Shown here one piece after another: positions 52,917 to 62,794 of a stretch of 64,000 nt of DNA (the stretch's first letter is position 1; each line of letters opens with the position of its first letter). The position numbers and the translations under genes are program-made. The DNA is from Leguminivora glycinivorella (Eukaryota; Arthropoda; Insecta; Lepidoptera; Tortricidae), in assembly GCF_023078275.1 (NCBI RefSeq), contig NC_062982.1:8134501-8198500 (forward strand), read 5' to 3'. The notes under the pieces are model-generated. The model saw nothing but the letters and a program-made list of their open reading frames with translations. It was not told the origin of the DNA and did not search any database.

Positions 52917-53714
52917 ATGACACAGTTAAATGAAAGGGGGAACGCTGCAGTTTTAGCTTTTAATGAATGGTTCGCAATAAATAATCTAAGACTAAATAGT
53001 AATAAAACTAATGTCTTACTATTTTCGGCGACGACAAAAAAATCGGATACTTTGAAAATAAGTTTAAACGGCAACAAAATTACGCAGGCTGATGTGGTTA
53101 AGTTTTTGGGCGTCTACGTTGATACACAACTTAACTGGAGGTACGAAATGCAGGCACTGAGCAGTTCCATTAGTTCGTCTTGCTACGCCTTACGCTGTCT
53201 CCGGGATACGATAGATAAGACGCAACTAAAAACGGTTTACCACGCCCTTGTTGAAGCAAAGCTTCGTTACAGCATCAAATTATGGGGTAATAGCTATAAT
53301 TATAATACAAACGCTGCCTTCATACTCCAAAAACGGGCAATTAGAACGATTGTTCGCATACCACAGGCAGCATCTTGCAGAACGCATTTTATTGAACTAA
53401 AAATCCTTACCGCACCGTGTCTCTACATTCTCGTAGTTTTAACGGACTTTGTGAAGCAGCTACACAAGTATGAGAGCCCGGCCGAGAGAGAGAACAGGCT
53501 GTGTACTCGGCGAAAAGACGTAAAGAGTTCTGTGGTCCCGAGGCTAAACGTCATGAAGCATTCAACAAGCTACCAAGCCGTTTACCTCTACAATAAACTA
53601 CCTACCGATTTTAAAACAATTACCAACAGTAAAGTTTTCAATGCAAGACTCAAGAATTATCTTTTAAAAAAGTCGTACTATTGTATAAACGACTTCATAG
53701 CCGACAGCTGTTAA
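52917..53714 (+). pseudogene. C-terminal part of a LINE reverse transcriptase ORF
   Basis: The 265-codon frame matches the region after the catalytic YADD motif in Jockey/CR1-type LINEs: WFAINNLRLNSNKTNVLLF, KFLGVYVDTQLNW, LKTVYHALVEAKLRYSIKLW and FILQKRAIRTIV, then HSTSYQAVYLYNKLPTDFK. The frame is open to its natural stop, so the copy is young or lightly decayed. Motifs A to C are absent because the insertion is truncated at the 5' side, and a TAA lies just upstream of the first ATG. It has no enzymatic activity alone. Confidence 0.88.
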
Positions 53715-53946
53715 TAATAGATTATAGTTGTAAGTAAACACTAGTTCGCTAATTAATTAATTATCTATTGAATTGAATTTTTGACTGTGTAATGTGTATA
53801 TACAAGACTGTAGTTTTCTAATAAGATACCAAATTGACGATATTAATTATTCCTTTTTTTAATTACTAAATTTTTTTTTTTACTCTACAATTATTTCGAA
53901 TATCGACTGACATGTTACAATTACTGATTAAATTATATATAAGTAT

Positions 53947-54760
53947 GGTACCTTCATAGCTGGGCATTAACTCGTTAATCCGTTAATCGTTAATTAACGA
54001 AGTTAACATTTCGATTAACGGATTAACTTTTAAGTTAACTTGAAAAAATGTTAACGGACTCGTTAACTTCCGTTAAATTTCTCCGAGTCCGTTAATCGTT
54101 AATCTAGTAGGGCACAGGCGCCATCTGCGCTGCGAAAAACACGTTCTGAACGCTACTATAAAAGCCCGAAGTACGGCAAATCCTATGATTTGCCGGTAAA
54201 TCCTAGGTTTTACCGATGTCGATTGCTAAAAGTCCGAAATATTACCTAAAAAAGTATTCTTCACGTGGATTTGCTTTTACTAACTTTGATTCGGTGAATT
54301 AGGGGGGAATAGCTTTACCATGGCGACTGTTGTAGTGATAGGGCAGCAAATTCGAGCCCTATTTACGACCACATTCGCTTCCCTAGCCTCTACCGCCCAA
54401 AGTGCCACAACAGTCCCGTCACCGCCAGCATCTCTCCTGACAGTCCTGACACAGCTCTTGGCAGTAGCTCAGGCGATCACTGCCTTCCACGTGCAGCCTA
54501 GAGTTCAATAGGATAGCTGTACTTCGGCCTTTTACAGAAATATAATACGTTATAGTGGATACTGATGCAACTAAAATTTTAATATTTAAAGAAAAGTTCA
54601 TTTTTCTTCACGTGTTAACGGATTAACGATTAACTTTAACTTACGTTAAATTTGTCGAAATGTATCGCTTTAACGATTAACGAAGTTAACTTTTTTAGTA
54701 ACGGATTAGCGATTAACGAAGTTAACTATTTCATTAACGGTGCCCAGCTATGGGTACCTT
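53947..54760. mobile_element. Non-autonomous hAT-type element with perfect 8-bp duplication
   Basis: The element is 53955-54752. Ends CATAGCTGGGCA and TGCCCAGCTATG are 12-bp perfect inverted repeats. GGTACCTT flanks it at 53947-53954 and 54753-54760; an 8-bp duplication is typical of hAT. Both ends are packed with ATTAACGAAGTTAAC-type motifs. The core holds only a 63-codon frame with no transposase resemblance. Confidence 0.92.
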
Positions 54761-54919
54761 GATGTTTAATAGTATCATCAGCTTGGTATTACTAATTAAG
54801 CTTTAATTACAAATTGAAACATATATTATAATTATGTACTAGTATTAGTTCTAATCTTAAGCTAATGTTCAACACAATTTTTTTGTTATGAATAAATGAA
54901 ATGAAATGAAATGAAAATT

Positions 54920-55470
54920 CGAATTTAAGAGATCATTAATAATTCTCATTTAGAAAACACTTATTAATGATTAATGATACTTTACAATCTAAAACTACAA
55001 CGCAAATTGGGGTCCAACAAAATAATTATCAAAATTTCCACTATGATCAGATTATTACTAAAATTCCGCAAGTTTACATCGTCATTAAAACATTATTTTA
55101 ATGGATTAGCACTAAGTAACCGATGAAATCAGACGCTAATCCATGCTAATCTAAATCTAGAACATTCCTTGGTTAATCCGCGAATAGATAACGTGCAAGT
55201 TAATCAGTGCCAACCCGTTATACTTGCGTATTTTACATGCAATTAATTTCATCCTCTGAGGACGCCTCGTTAGGCTTACGTCACTTGCTCGCGGTCGCGC
55301 GTTAAGCTAAATCCTACCCGCTAGCCGTTCATTCGAGTGAACAAGTGGCCGAGGGGCGACACGCCCCCGCCTGTGTATTTAGTCGCGTGGCACATACCTA
55401 CTATTCTTTTGAGTTTTACGTAGTAACTTATTAGCATTAGTTAAAATATCTGGGCAAGCTCGGTTCTGTT
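54920..55470. other. Nothing recognised
   Basis: AT-rich, then a GC-richer patch near 55260-55380. No gene found. Confidence 0.5.
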
Positions 55471-55476
55471 TCGTAT

Positions 55477-55740
55477 CCTTGACATGTGTCGCCATCTAGT
55501 TCAAAAATGAATAGTACCTACATCGAGCGAAAGAATTCTCAGCCTTAACAACACAACTACTCCACACGAGATGGCGCGCATTTCGCTACAAAAACTCAAA
55601 TAGTGTATTTTCTATTCGTTTTAGCCTTGACCTGTGTCGCCATCTAGTGTTTGCAATAAATAGTACTTACATCGACCGAAAGAATTCTGTCTTAACAGTA
55701 CAACTACTGCACACGAGATGGCGCGCGAAGAAAAACGCAT
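55477..55740 (+). repeat. Two tandem ~148-bp units
   Basis: CCTTGACATGTGTCGCCATCTAG at 55477 recurs at 55625. GAAAGAATTCT, ACACAACTACT and ACACGAGATGGCGCGC also recur with the same spacing of 147-148 bp. Confidence 0.85.
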
Positions 55741-55744
55741 GAAA

Positions 55745-56055
55745 ACTCGAAAATTCGCGTTTTCCGGGACCTAAGGATAAGTTAGACCGATTTTTCACCC
55801 CAAAAACCCCCACATAACAAATTTCTGCGAAATCGTTAGAGCGGTTTCCGAGATCGTCAGTGTAAATAAATATATATATAAATAAATAAATAAATATACA
55901 AGAATTACTCGTTTAAAAGTATAAGATAAAGTATTAGACGTTTTGCGGGCAAGTGAAGATTCTGTTACGTTAGTAACTTATTAATAATCTGTGGCCTCAT
56001 AGAGAGGCGAAACACGTGTCGAGTTTTGTATTTCTGGTGGAGTTTTGTATATATA
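55745..56055. other. No gene; AT microsatellites
   Basis: Short TA and AAATA runs near 55870-55900 and a TA run at 56047. Nothing else recognised. Confidence 0.5.
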
Positions 56056-56060
56056 TATAC

Positions 56061-56420
56061 AGGGTGTAAACCTAATACGGGCGAACCTCTTAACGGTGGT
56101 GAATGGAATGGAATTAGATAACTTTTACTTAAAATTTAAATATTTTTTTATCCATACAAAATAATTCGGCCCGCAACGTAATGCAAACACACTCGCGTTA
56201 AACGCTCGTTGACAGTTGTCATTGATTGTCATCGCAACCACGTTTACAGTTCATTGCTTCTGGGAAATTTTTCAAAAATTAATTATGGGGTGAAAATCAT
56301 TAATTAAGAGGTGTTTTTCAGTGACTCTTATCACTCAAAAACACCTCTTAATTAATGATAACAATATTTAATTATATGCCTGGTTTAATTTATCGCCCTT
56401 ATTAGGTTTACGCGCCGTAT
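56061..56420. mobile_element. Inverted-repeat element
   Basis: GGTGTAAACCTAATACGGGC at the left and CGCCCTTATTAGGTTTACGC at the right are inverted. TATATATA lies on both sides. A nested hairpin with TTAATTAAGAGGTGTTTTT arms sits at 56305-56365. Confidence 0.75.
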
Positions 56421-56692
56421 ATATACTTTTCTGATTGAGGACTAAGTCCCTACTATTTTATTTTATAGCGTTTTAGAATATTTTACTCGCACTGGAATTC
56501 GTAAAGGTTAGGGAAATCGTATGTAATTTTATTTTCCAAAAGTAACCGTTTGTAACATCTTCATTTTAACCAAAGCGGTAACTTTCTAAAATTGGCATTA
56601 ACTTATTCTCTCACAGTCAAAATTAGCATTTCATTGTAGCAATACCTATTCATTGAACTTGAACAACTCCATCATATACCAAGTTGTTCACA

Positions 56693-56875
56693 GCACTTAA
56701 AGTCTGACCAGAAATATATGACTACGCGCCATCTTGCGGAATTTCATTAGAACTATTTTCTTCATACTACACTGAAGCACTGAACTGTCACCGCATACCT
56801 ACTACATACATCGGAATAACAGCGCCCTCTTGACAATAGTCATATATTTCTGATCAAGCTTTAAATGGTGCTGTG
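56693..56875. mobile_element. Inverted-repeat element
   Basis: AGCACTTAAAGTCTGACCAG and AAATATATGACT at the left mirror AGTCATATATTTCTGATCAA and TTTAAATGGTGCT at the right. Confidence 0.75.
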
Positions 56876-56879
56876 TACG

Positions 56880-57358
56880 AGCAATTATTCTAAGACGTAT
56901 AGATCTGTTAAAAGAGACATTCATTCAAGAAAAAACACATATCCGATCCATATCGATGTGACGTATATTAAAGTTCGAATGGAGCCGTGTGGCTGTTCAT
57001 TGAATAAGTATCGGACCACATTGACGTGTGGCGAAGTTTTGACACGTTCTGACATGCCGCTTTATTCTTTATTGACGTGTTTTATCGGAAGCGTACATAG
57101 TGCATTGGAAAATCACAATGTGGCATAGGGGATATCAACTTCAAGGCACTGTACCGTCGTCATTTTTCGTTTACGAGAAAAAAGAAAAAATACGTGTCTA
57201 AAATTCTTTGATAATCTAACTGACGGACTATTTAGTTTTTTTAGTCGTCTCGCCTATTCTCCGATGCTTAGGGTGTTGGAAAAATCAGCATGCTTTGTAA
57301 ACCAAAGAAAATGTTAGGTAACCACATAAACGCACTTAGAACATAATTTAAATGTTTG
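56880..57358. other. Nothing recognised
   Basis: An 87-codon plus-strand frame (56865-57128) has no recognisable domain. The 57150-57205 phrase is shared inverted with 36215-36270. Confidence 0.45.
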
Positions 57359-57361
57359 AAT

Positions 57362-57792
57362 AATAAATTTATAGTTTAAAAAACTCTAGAAAAACACGCT
57401 TTTATAAATGCACGTAAAAGCCAAAAATAAATTATGGATCGTTCAAGTTGTCTCTATTGCTGGGATGAAGAGTAAACTATGTGCTTTTAATTATAATATT
57501 TGATTGTAAAAGCGTGGGGCGCTGCAGTCGTGCTGCAAGTCCAGTTAGCGCGCCAATCTGTGTAAACTGCTTCTCGTAATATAGCTTAACTTGATTTCTC
57601 AGCAAGTTATACAAAAAGTTTTTCCTGTTACAGCGCCCCACGCTTTTACAATCAAATATTATAATTAAAAGCACATAGTTTACTCTTCATCCCAGCAATA
57701 GAGACAACTTGAACGATCCATAATTTATTTTTGGCTTTTACGTGCATTTATAAAAGCGTGTTTTTCTAGAGTTTTTAAACTATAAATTTATT
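57362..57792. repeat. Nearly perfect inverted repeat, 162-bp arms (candidate hairpin RNA)
   Basis: The left arm 57362-57524 and right arm 57631-57792 are reverse complements differing by one A in a homopolymer. The 106-base loop (57525-57630) is not repeated. A transcript in either direction would fold into a ~162-bp duplex, like insect hpRNA loci processed to siRNAs by Dicer-2. A young foldback element is the alternative; I see no target duplication at the ends. Confidence 0.9.
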
Positions 57793-57799
57793 TTATACT

Positions 57800-58215
57800 T
57801 TTTAGTCGTTAATAATGAAATATATTTAAAATTTAAACAAAAATATTATTTCAAGTAGGCGAATTTCGCAAGCCATTTGTGGCTTAACACGTATTGCTAC
57901 TTAATAAGAATTAATACCACCTGATGTATAGGTACCAAGTTTATCGCAATAAAGTCATTCATTTAAAAAAATTTTCATAGTGCTGCGCTAATTTGAAGAT
58001 TAATGCAATACAGAACTTAAGGATTTCATCTTACAGAGTAGGAAAAAGACAAAAGGTTGAATTTTCTCAGTCGCTCTCTAGTATATTTGCGTGGGGTTGA
58101 ACCTGGATATGGAACGTGGACGCGACAGTTTGCTAAGCAACTAAAAGACTGATAGTGGCTTTGGGATCTGTAGACCTTCGCGACGTGCTTAGCAGTGGCG
58201 TGGCGTGAAATTTTT
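57800..58215. other. Nothing recognised
   Basis: AT-rich flank before the satellite. Confidence 0.5.
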
Positions 58216-59009
58216 CGTTGATAAAGCCCTTACTTTTGCCCCCCTTACTTTTGCTCTTAAGGGTCACAAGAAAGCCCTAACCCAACTTATTTTAAATATT
58301 ACATTGTTCTTTCTTTTATGCGGGGGGCTTCGCCCCCCGAGCCCCCCTTTATTTGCTCTTAAGGGTCACAAGAAAACCCTAACCCAACTTATTTTAAATA
58401 TTACGTTGATCTTTCTTTTATGCGGGGGCTTCGCCCCCGAGCCCCCTTACTTTTGCACTTAAGGGTCACAAAAAACCCTAACCTAATTTATTTTAAATAT
58501 AACGTTGATCTTCTTTTATGCGGGGGGCTTTGCCCCCGAAGCCCCCCTTACTTTTGCTCTTAAGGATCACAAGAAAACCCTAACCCAACTTATTTTAAAT
58601 ACTACGTTGATCTTCCTTTTATGCGGGGGGCTTCGCCCCCGAGCCCCCCTTTTGTTTATATACTGTTGAGGGTCACAAGAAAACCCTAAACCAACTTATT
58701 TTGAATACTACGTTGATATTTTTTTTTTGCGGGGGGCTTCGCCCCCGAACCCCCCTTAGTTTTGCACTTAAGGGTCACAAGAAAACCCTAACCTAATTTA
58801 TTTTAAATATTACGTTGATCTTTCTTTTATGCGGGGGGCTTCGCCCCCCGAGCCCCCCTTTTGTTTATTTACTCTTGAGGTTCACAAGAAAACCGTAAAC
58901 CAACTTATTTTGAATACTACGTTGATTTTTTTTTTTTTTGCGGGGGGCTTCGCCCCCCGATCCCCCCTTAGTTTTGTTCTTCAGGGTCACAAGAAAACCC
59001 TAACCCAAC

Positions 59010-59160
59010 TTACGATACGATACGATACGATCATTTATTGATAAAATATATTTTACATGTCATTCTCTTAATTCTAAGTACTTATGCTAACAAATCTGTT
59101 ACATAGAATCTGAATCTGTTACTTATCTTAATCAGAAATCTGTTACTTATTTTACATACT
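59010..59160 (-). mobile_element. LINE 3'-end fragment inside array 1, copy 1
   Basis: On the minus strand an AT-rich segment ends ATCAATAAATGATCGTATCG with an (ATCGT)n tail, a LINE-like 3' end. It interrupts a satellite unit. An identical copy lies at 59570-59720. Confidence 0.6.
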
Positions 59161-59569
59161 ACGTTGATCTTTCTTTTATGCGGGGGGCTTCGCCCCCCGA
59201 GCCCCCCTTTTGTTTATTTACTCTTGAGGGTCACAAGAAAACCCTAAACCAACTTATTTTGAATACTACGTTGATATTTTTTTTGCGGGGGGCTTCGCCC
59301 CCGAACCCCCCTTAGTTTTGCACTTAAGGGTCACAAGAAAACCCTAACCTAATTTATTTTAAATATTACGTTGATCTTTCTTTTATGCGGGGGGCTTCGC
59401 CCCCCAAGCCCCCCTTTTGTTTATTTACTCTTGAGGGTCACAAGAAAACCGTAAACCAACTTATTTTGAATACTACGTTGATTTTTTTTTTTTTTTTGCG
59501 GGGGCTTCGCCCCCCGATCCCCCCTTAGTTTTGTTCTTCAGGGTCACAAGAAAACCCTAACCCAACTTA

Positions 59570-59720
59570 CGATACGATACGATACGATCATTTATTGATA
59601 AAATATATTTTACATGTCATTCTCTTAATTCTAAGTACTTATGCTAACAAATCTGTTACATAGAATCTGAATCTGTTACTTATCTTAATCAGAAATCTGT
59701 TACTTATTTTACATACTACG
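59570..59720 (-). mobile_element. LINE 3'-end fragment inside array 1, copy 2
   Basis: Same sequence as 59010-59160, including flanking satellite variants, so the two arose by duplication of a ~560-bp block rather than two insertions. Confidence 0.75.
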
Positions 59721-62700
59721 TTGATCTTTCTTTTATATGGGGGCTTCGCCCCCGAGCCCCCCTTTTGTTTATTTACTCTTGAGGGTCACAAGAAAACCCT
59801 AAACCAACTTATTTTGAATACTACGTTGATATTTTTTTTGATCCCCCCTTAGTTTTGTTCTTCAGGGTCACAAAAAACCCTAACCCAACTTATTTTAATT
59901 GCTACGTTGATCCTTTTTTTTGCGGGGGGCTTGGCCCCCCGAGCCCCCGTTTATTTGCTCGTAAGGGTCACATGAGAACCCTAAGCCAACTTATTTTAAA
60001 TATTACGTTGATCTTTCTTTTATGCGGGGGGCTTCGCCTCCCGAGCCACCCTTACTTTTGCTCTTAAGGGTCGCAAGAAAACCCTAACCCAACTTATTTT
60101 AAATACTACGTTGATCTTTCTTTTATGCGGGGGGCTTCGCCCCCCGAGCCCCCCTTTTGTTTATTTACTCTTGAGGGTCACAAGGAAACCGTAAACCAAC
60201 TTATTTTGAATACTACGTTGATATTTTTTTTTGCGGGGGGCTTCGCCCCCCGATCCCCCCTTAGTTTTGTTCTTCAGGGTCACAAGAAAACCCTTACCCA
60301 ACTTATTTTACATGCTACGTTGATCCTTTTTTTTTGTGGGGGGCTTCGCCTCCCGAGCCCCCCTTTATTTGCTCGTAAGGGTCACATGAAAACCCTAACC
60401 CAACTTATTTTAAATATTACGTTGATCTTTCTTTTATGCGGGGGACTTCGCCCCCCGAGCCCCCCTTACTTTTGCTCTTAAGGGTCACAAGAAAACCCTA
60501 AACCAACTTATTTCGAATACTACGTTGATTTTTTTTTTTGCGGGGGGCTTCGCCCCCGAACCCCCCTTAGTTTTGCACTTAAGGGTCACAAGAAAACCCT
60601 AACCTAATTTATTTTAAATATTACGTTGATCTTTTTTTTATGCAGGGGGCTTCGCCCCCCGAGCCCCCCTTACTTTTGATCTTAAGGGTCACAAGCCCTA
60701 ACCCAACTTATTTTAAATATTACATTGATCTTTCTTTTATGCGGGGGGCTTCGCCGCCCGAGCCCCCCCTTTCTTTGCTCTTAAAGGTCACAAGAAAACC
60801 CTAACCCAACTTATTTTAAATATTACGTTGATCTTTCTTTTATGCGGGGGGCTTCGCCTCCGAGCCCCCCTTACTTTTGCGCTTAAGGGTCACAAGAAAA
60901 CCCTAACCCAACTTATTTTGAATATTACGTTGATCTTTTTTTTATGCGGGGGGCTTCGGCCCCCGAGCCCCCCTTTTTTTGCTCTTAAGGGTCAAAAGAA
61001 AACCCTAACCCAACTTATTTTAAATATTACGTTGATCTTTCTTTTATGCGGGGGGCTTCGCCCCCCGAGCCCCCCTTACTTTTGCACTTAAGGGTCACAA
61101 GAAAACCCTAACCTAATTTATTTTAAATACTACGTTGATCGTTTTTTTATGGGGGGGGCTTCGCCCCCGAGCCCCCCTTACTTTTGCTCTTAAGGGTCAC
61201 AAGCCCTAACCTAACTTATTTTAAATATTACATTGATCTTTCTTTTTTGTGGGGGGCTTCGCCTCCCGAGCCCCCCTTTATTTCCTCGTAAGGGTCACAT
61301 GAAAACCCTAACCCAACTTATTTTAAATATTACGTTGATCTTTCTTTTATGCGGGGGCTTCGCCCCCCGAGCCCCCCTTACTTTTGCTCTTAAGGGTCAC
61401 AAGAAAACCCTAACCCAACTTATTTTAAATACTACGTTGATCTTTCTTTTATGCGGGGGGCTTCGCCCCCGAGCCCCCCTCTTGTTTATTTACTCTTGAG
61501 GGTCACAAGAAAACCGTAAACCAACTTATTTTGAATACTACGTTGATATTTTTTTTGCGGGGGGCTTCGCCCCCCGATCCCCCCTTAGTTTTGTTCTTCA
61601 GAGTCACAAGAAAACCCTAACCCAACTTATTTTACATGCTACGTTGGTCCTTTTTTTTGTGGGGGGCTTCGCCCCCCGAGCGCTCCTTTATTTGCTCGTA
61701 AGGGTCACAAAAAACCCTAACCCAACTTATTTTAAATATTACGTTGATCTTTCTTTTATGCGGGGGGCTTCGCCCCCCGAGCCCCCCTTACTTTTGCTCT
61801 TAAGGGTCACAAGAAAACCCTAACCCAACTTATTTTAAATACTACGTTGATCTTTCTTTTATGCGGGGGCTTCGCCCCCGAGCCCCCCTTTTGTTTATTT
61901 ACTCTTGAGGGTCACAAGAAAACCGTAAAACAACTTATTTTGAATACTACGTTGATATTTTTTTTTTGCGGGGGGCTTCGCCCCCCGATCCCCCCTTACT
62001 TTTGTTATTCAGGGTCACAAGAAAACCCTAACCCAAATTATTTTACATACTACGTTGATCTTTCTTTTATGCGGGGGGCTTAGCCCCCCGAGCCCCCCTT
62101 TTGTTTATTTACTCTTGAGGGTCACAAGAAAACCCTAAACCAACTTATTTTGAATACTACGTTGATATTTTTTTTGCGGGGGCTTCGCCCCCCGATCCCC
62201 CCTTAGTTTTGTTCTTCAGGGTCACAAGAAAACCCTAACCCAACTTATTTTACATACTACGTTGGTCCTTTTTTTTGCGGGGGGCTTCGCCCCCCGAGCT
62301 CCCCTTTATTTGCTCGTAAGGGTCACATGAAAACCCTAACCCAACTCATTTTAAATATTACGTTGATCTTTCTTTTATTCGGGGGGCTTCGCTCCCCGAG
62401 CCCCCCTTACTTTTGCTCTTAAGGGTTACAAGAAAACCCTATCCCAACTTATTTTAAAAATTACATTGATCTTCCTTTTATGCCGGGGGCTTGGCCCCCC
62501 GAGGCCCCCTTTCTTTTCTCTTAAGGGTCACAAGAAAACCCTAACCCAACTTATTTTAAATATTACATTGATCATTTTTTTATGCGGGGGGCTTCGCCCC
62601 CCGAGCCCCCCTTTCTTTGCTCTTAAGGGTCACAAGAAAACCCTAATCCAACTTATTTTAAATACTACGTTGATCTTTCTTTTATGCGGGGGTCTTCGCC

Positions 62701-62794
62701 CCCCGAACCTCCTTTAGTTTTGCTCTTAAGGGTCACAAGAAAACCCTAACCCAACTTATTTTACATACTTTGTTGATCCTTTTTTTTGCGATGC

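Larger units (their letters stand above)
52890..54916 (+). mobile_element. 5'-truncated Jockey/CR1-type LINE, split by a hAT-type element
   Basis: The coding end (52917-53714) is followed by an AT-rich 3' UTR that ends in a simple ATGAAATGAAATGAA tail at about 54889-54916. The 3' UTR is interrupted at 53955-54752 by another element. The catalytic part of the reverse transcriptase is missing, so the copy is dead on arrival. Confidence 0.85.
58222..62790. repeat. Satellite-like array 1: about 40 units of ~102 bp
   Basis: The unit reads TATGCGGGGGGCTTCGCCCCC, CGAGCCCCCCTTACTTTTGC, TCTTAAGGGTCACAAGAAAA, CCCTAACCCAACTTATTTTA, AATATTACGTTGATCTTTCT. Variant units (GTTTATTTACTCTTGAGGG; GATCCCCCCTTAGTTTTGTT) alternate in patches. 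Each unit has a GGGGGGC/GCCCCCC hairpin plus a second C tract (GAGCCCCCC) that can pair with the same G tract. Frames of 70-118 codons in it are by-products of the unit length. No protein is recognised. Confidence 0.95.

Noticed and set aside
54320..54511. 63-codon frame within the hAT-type element
   Set aside because: It has no transposase motif and is low-complexity (Ala, Thr, Ser, Val rich).
58205..62717. A series of plus-strand frames rich in GGLRPPSPP and LILNITLIFLLC
   Set aside because: They follow the satellite unit, which is stop-free in one frame when its length is a multiple of three. They break wherever a unit has an indel.
58222..62790. CCCTAACCC in every satellite unit looks like telomere repeat
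   Set aside because: Only about one and a half hexamer units occur per 102-bp unit, and lepidopteran telomeres use TTAGG. This is coincidence within the unit.
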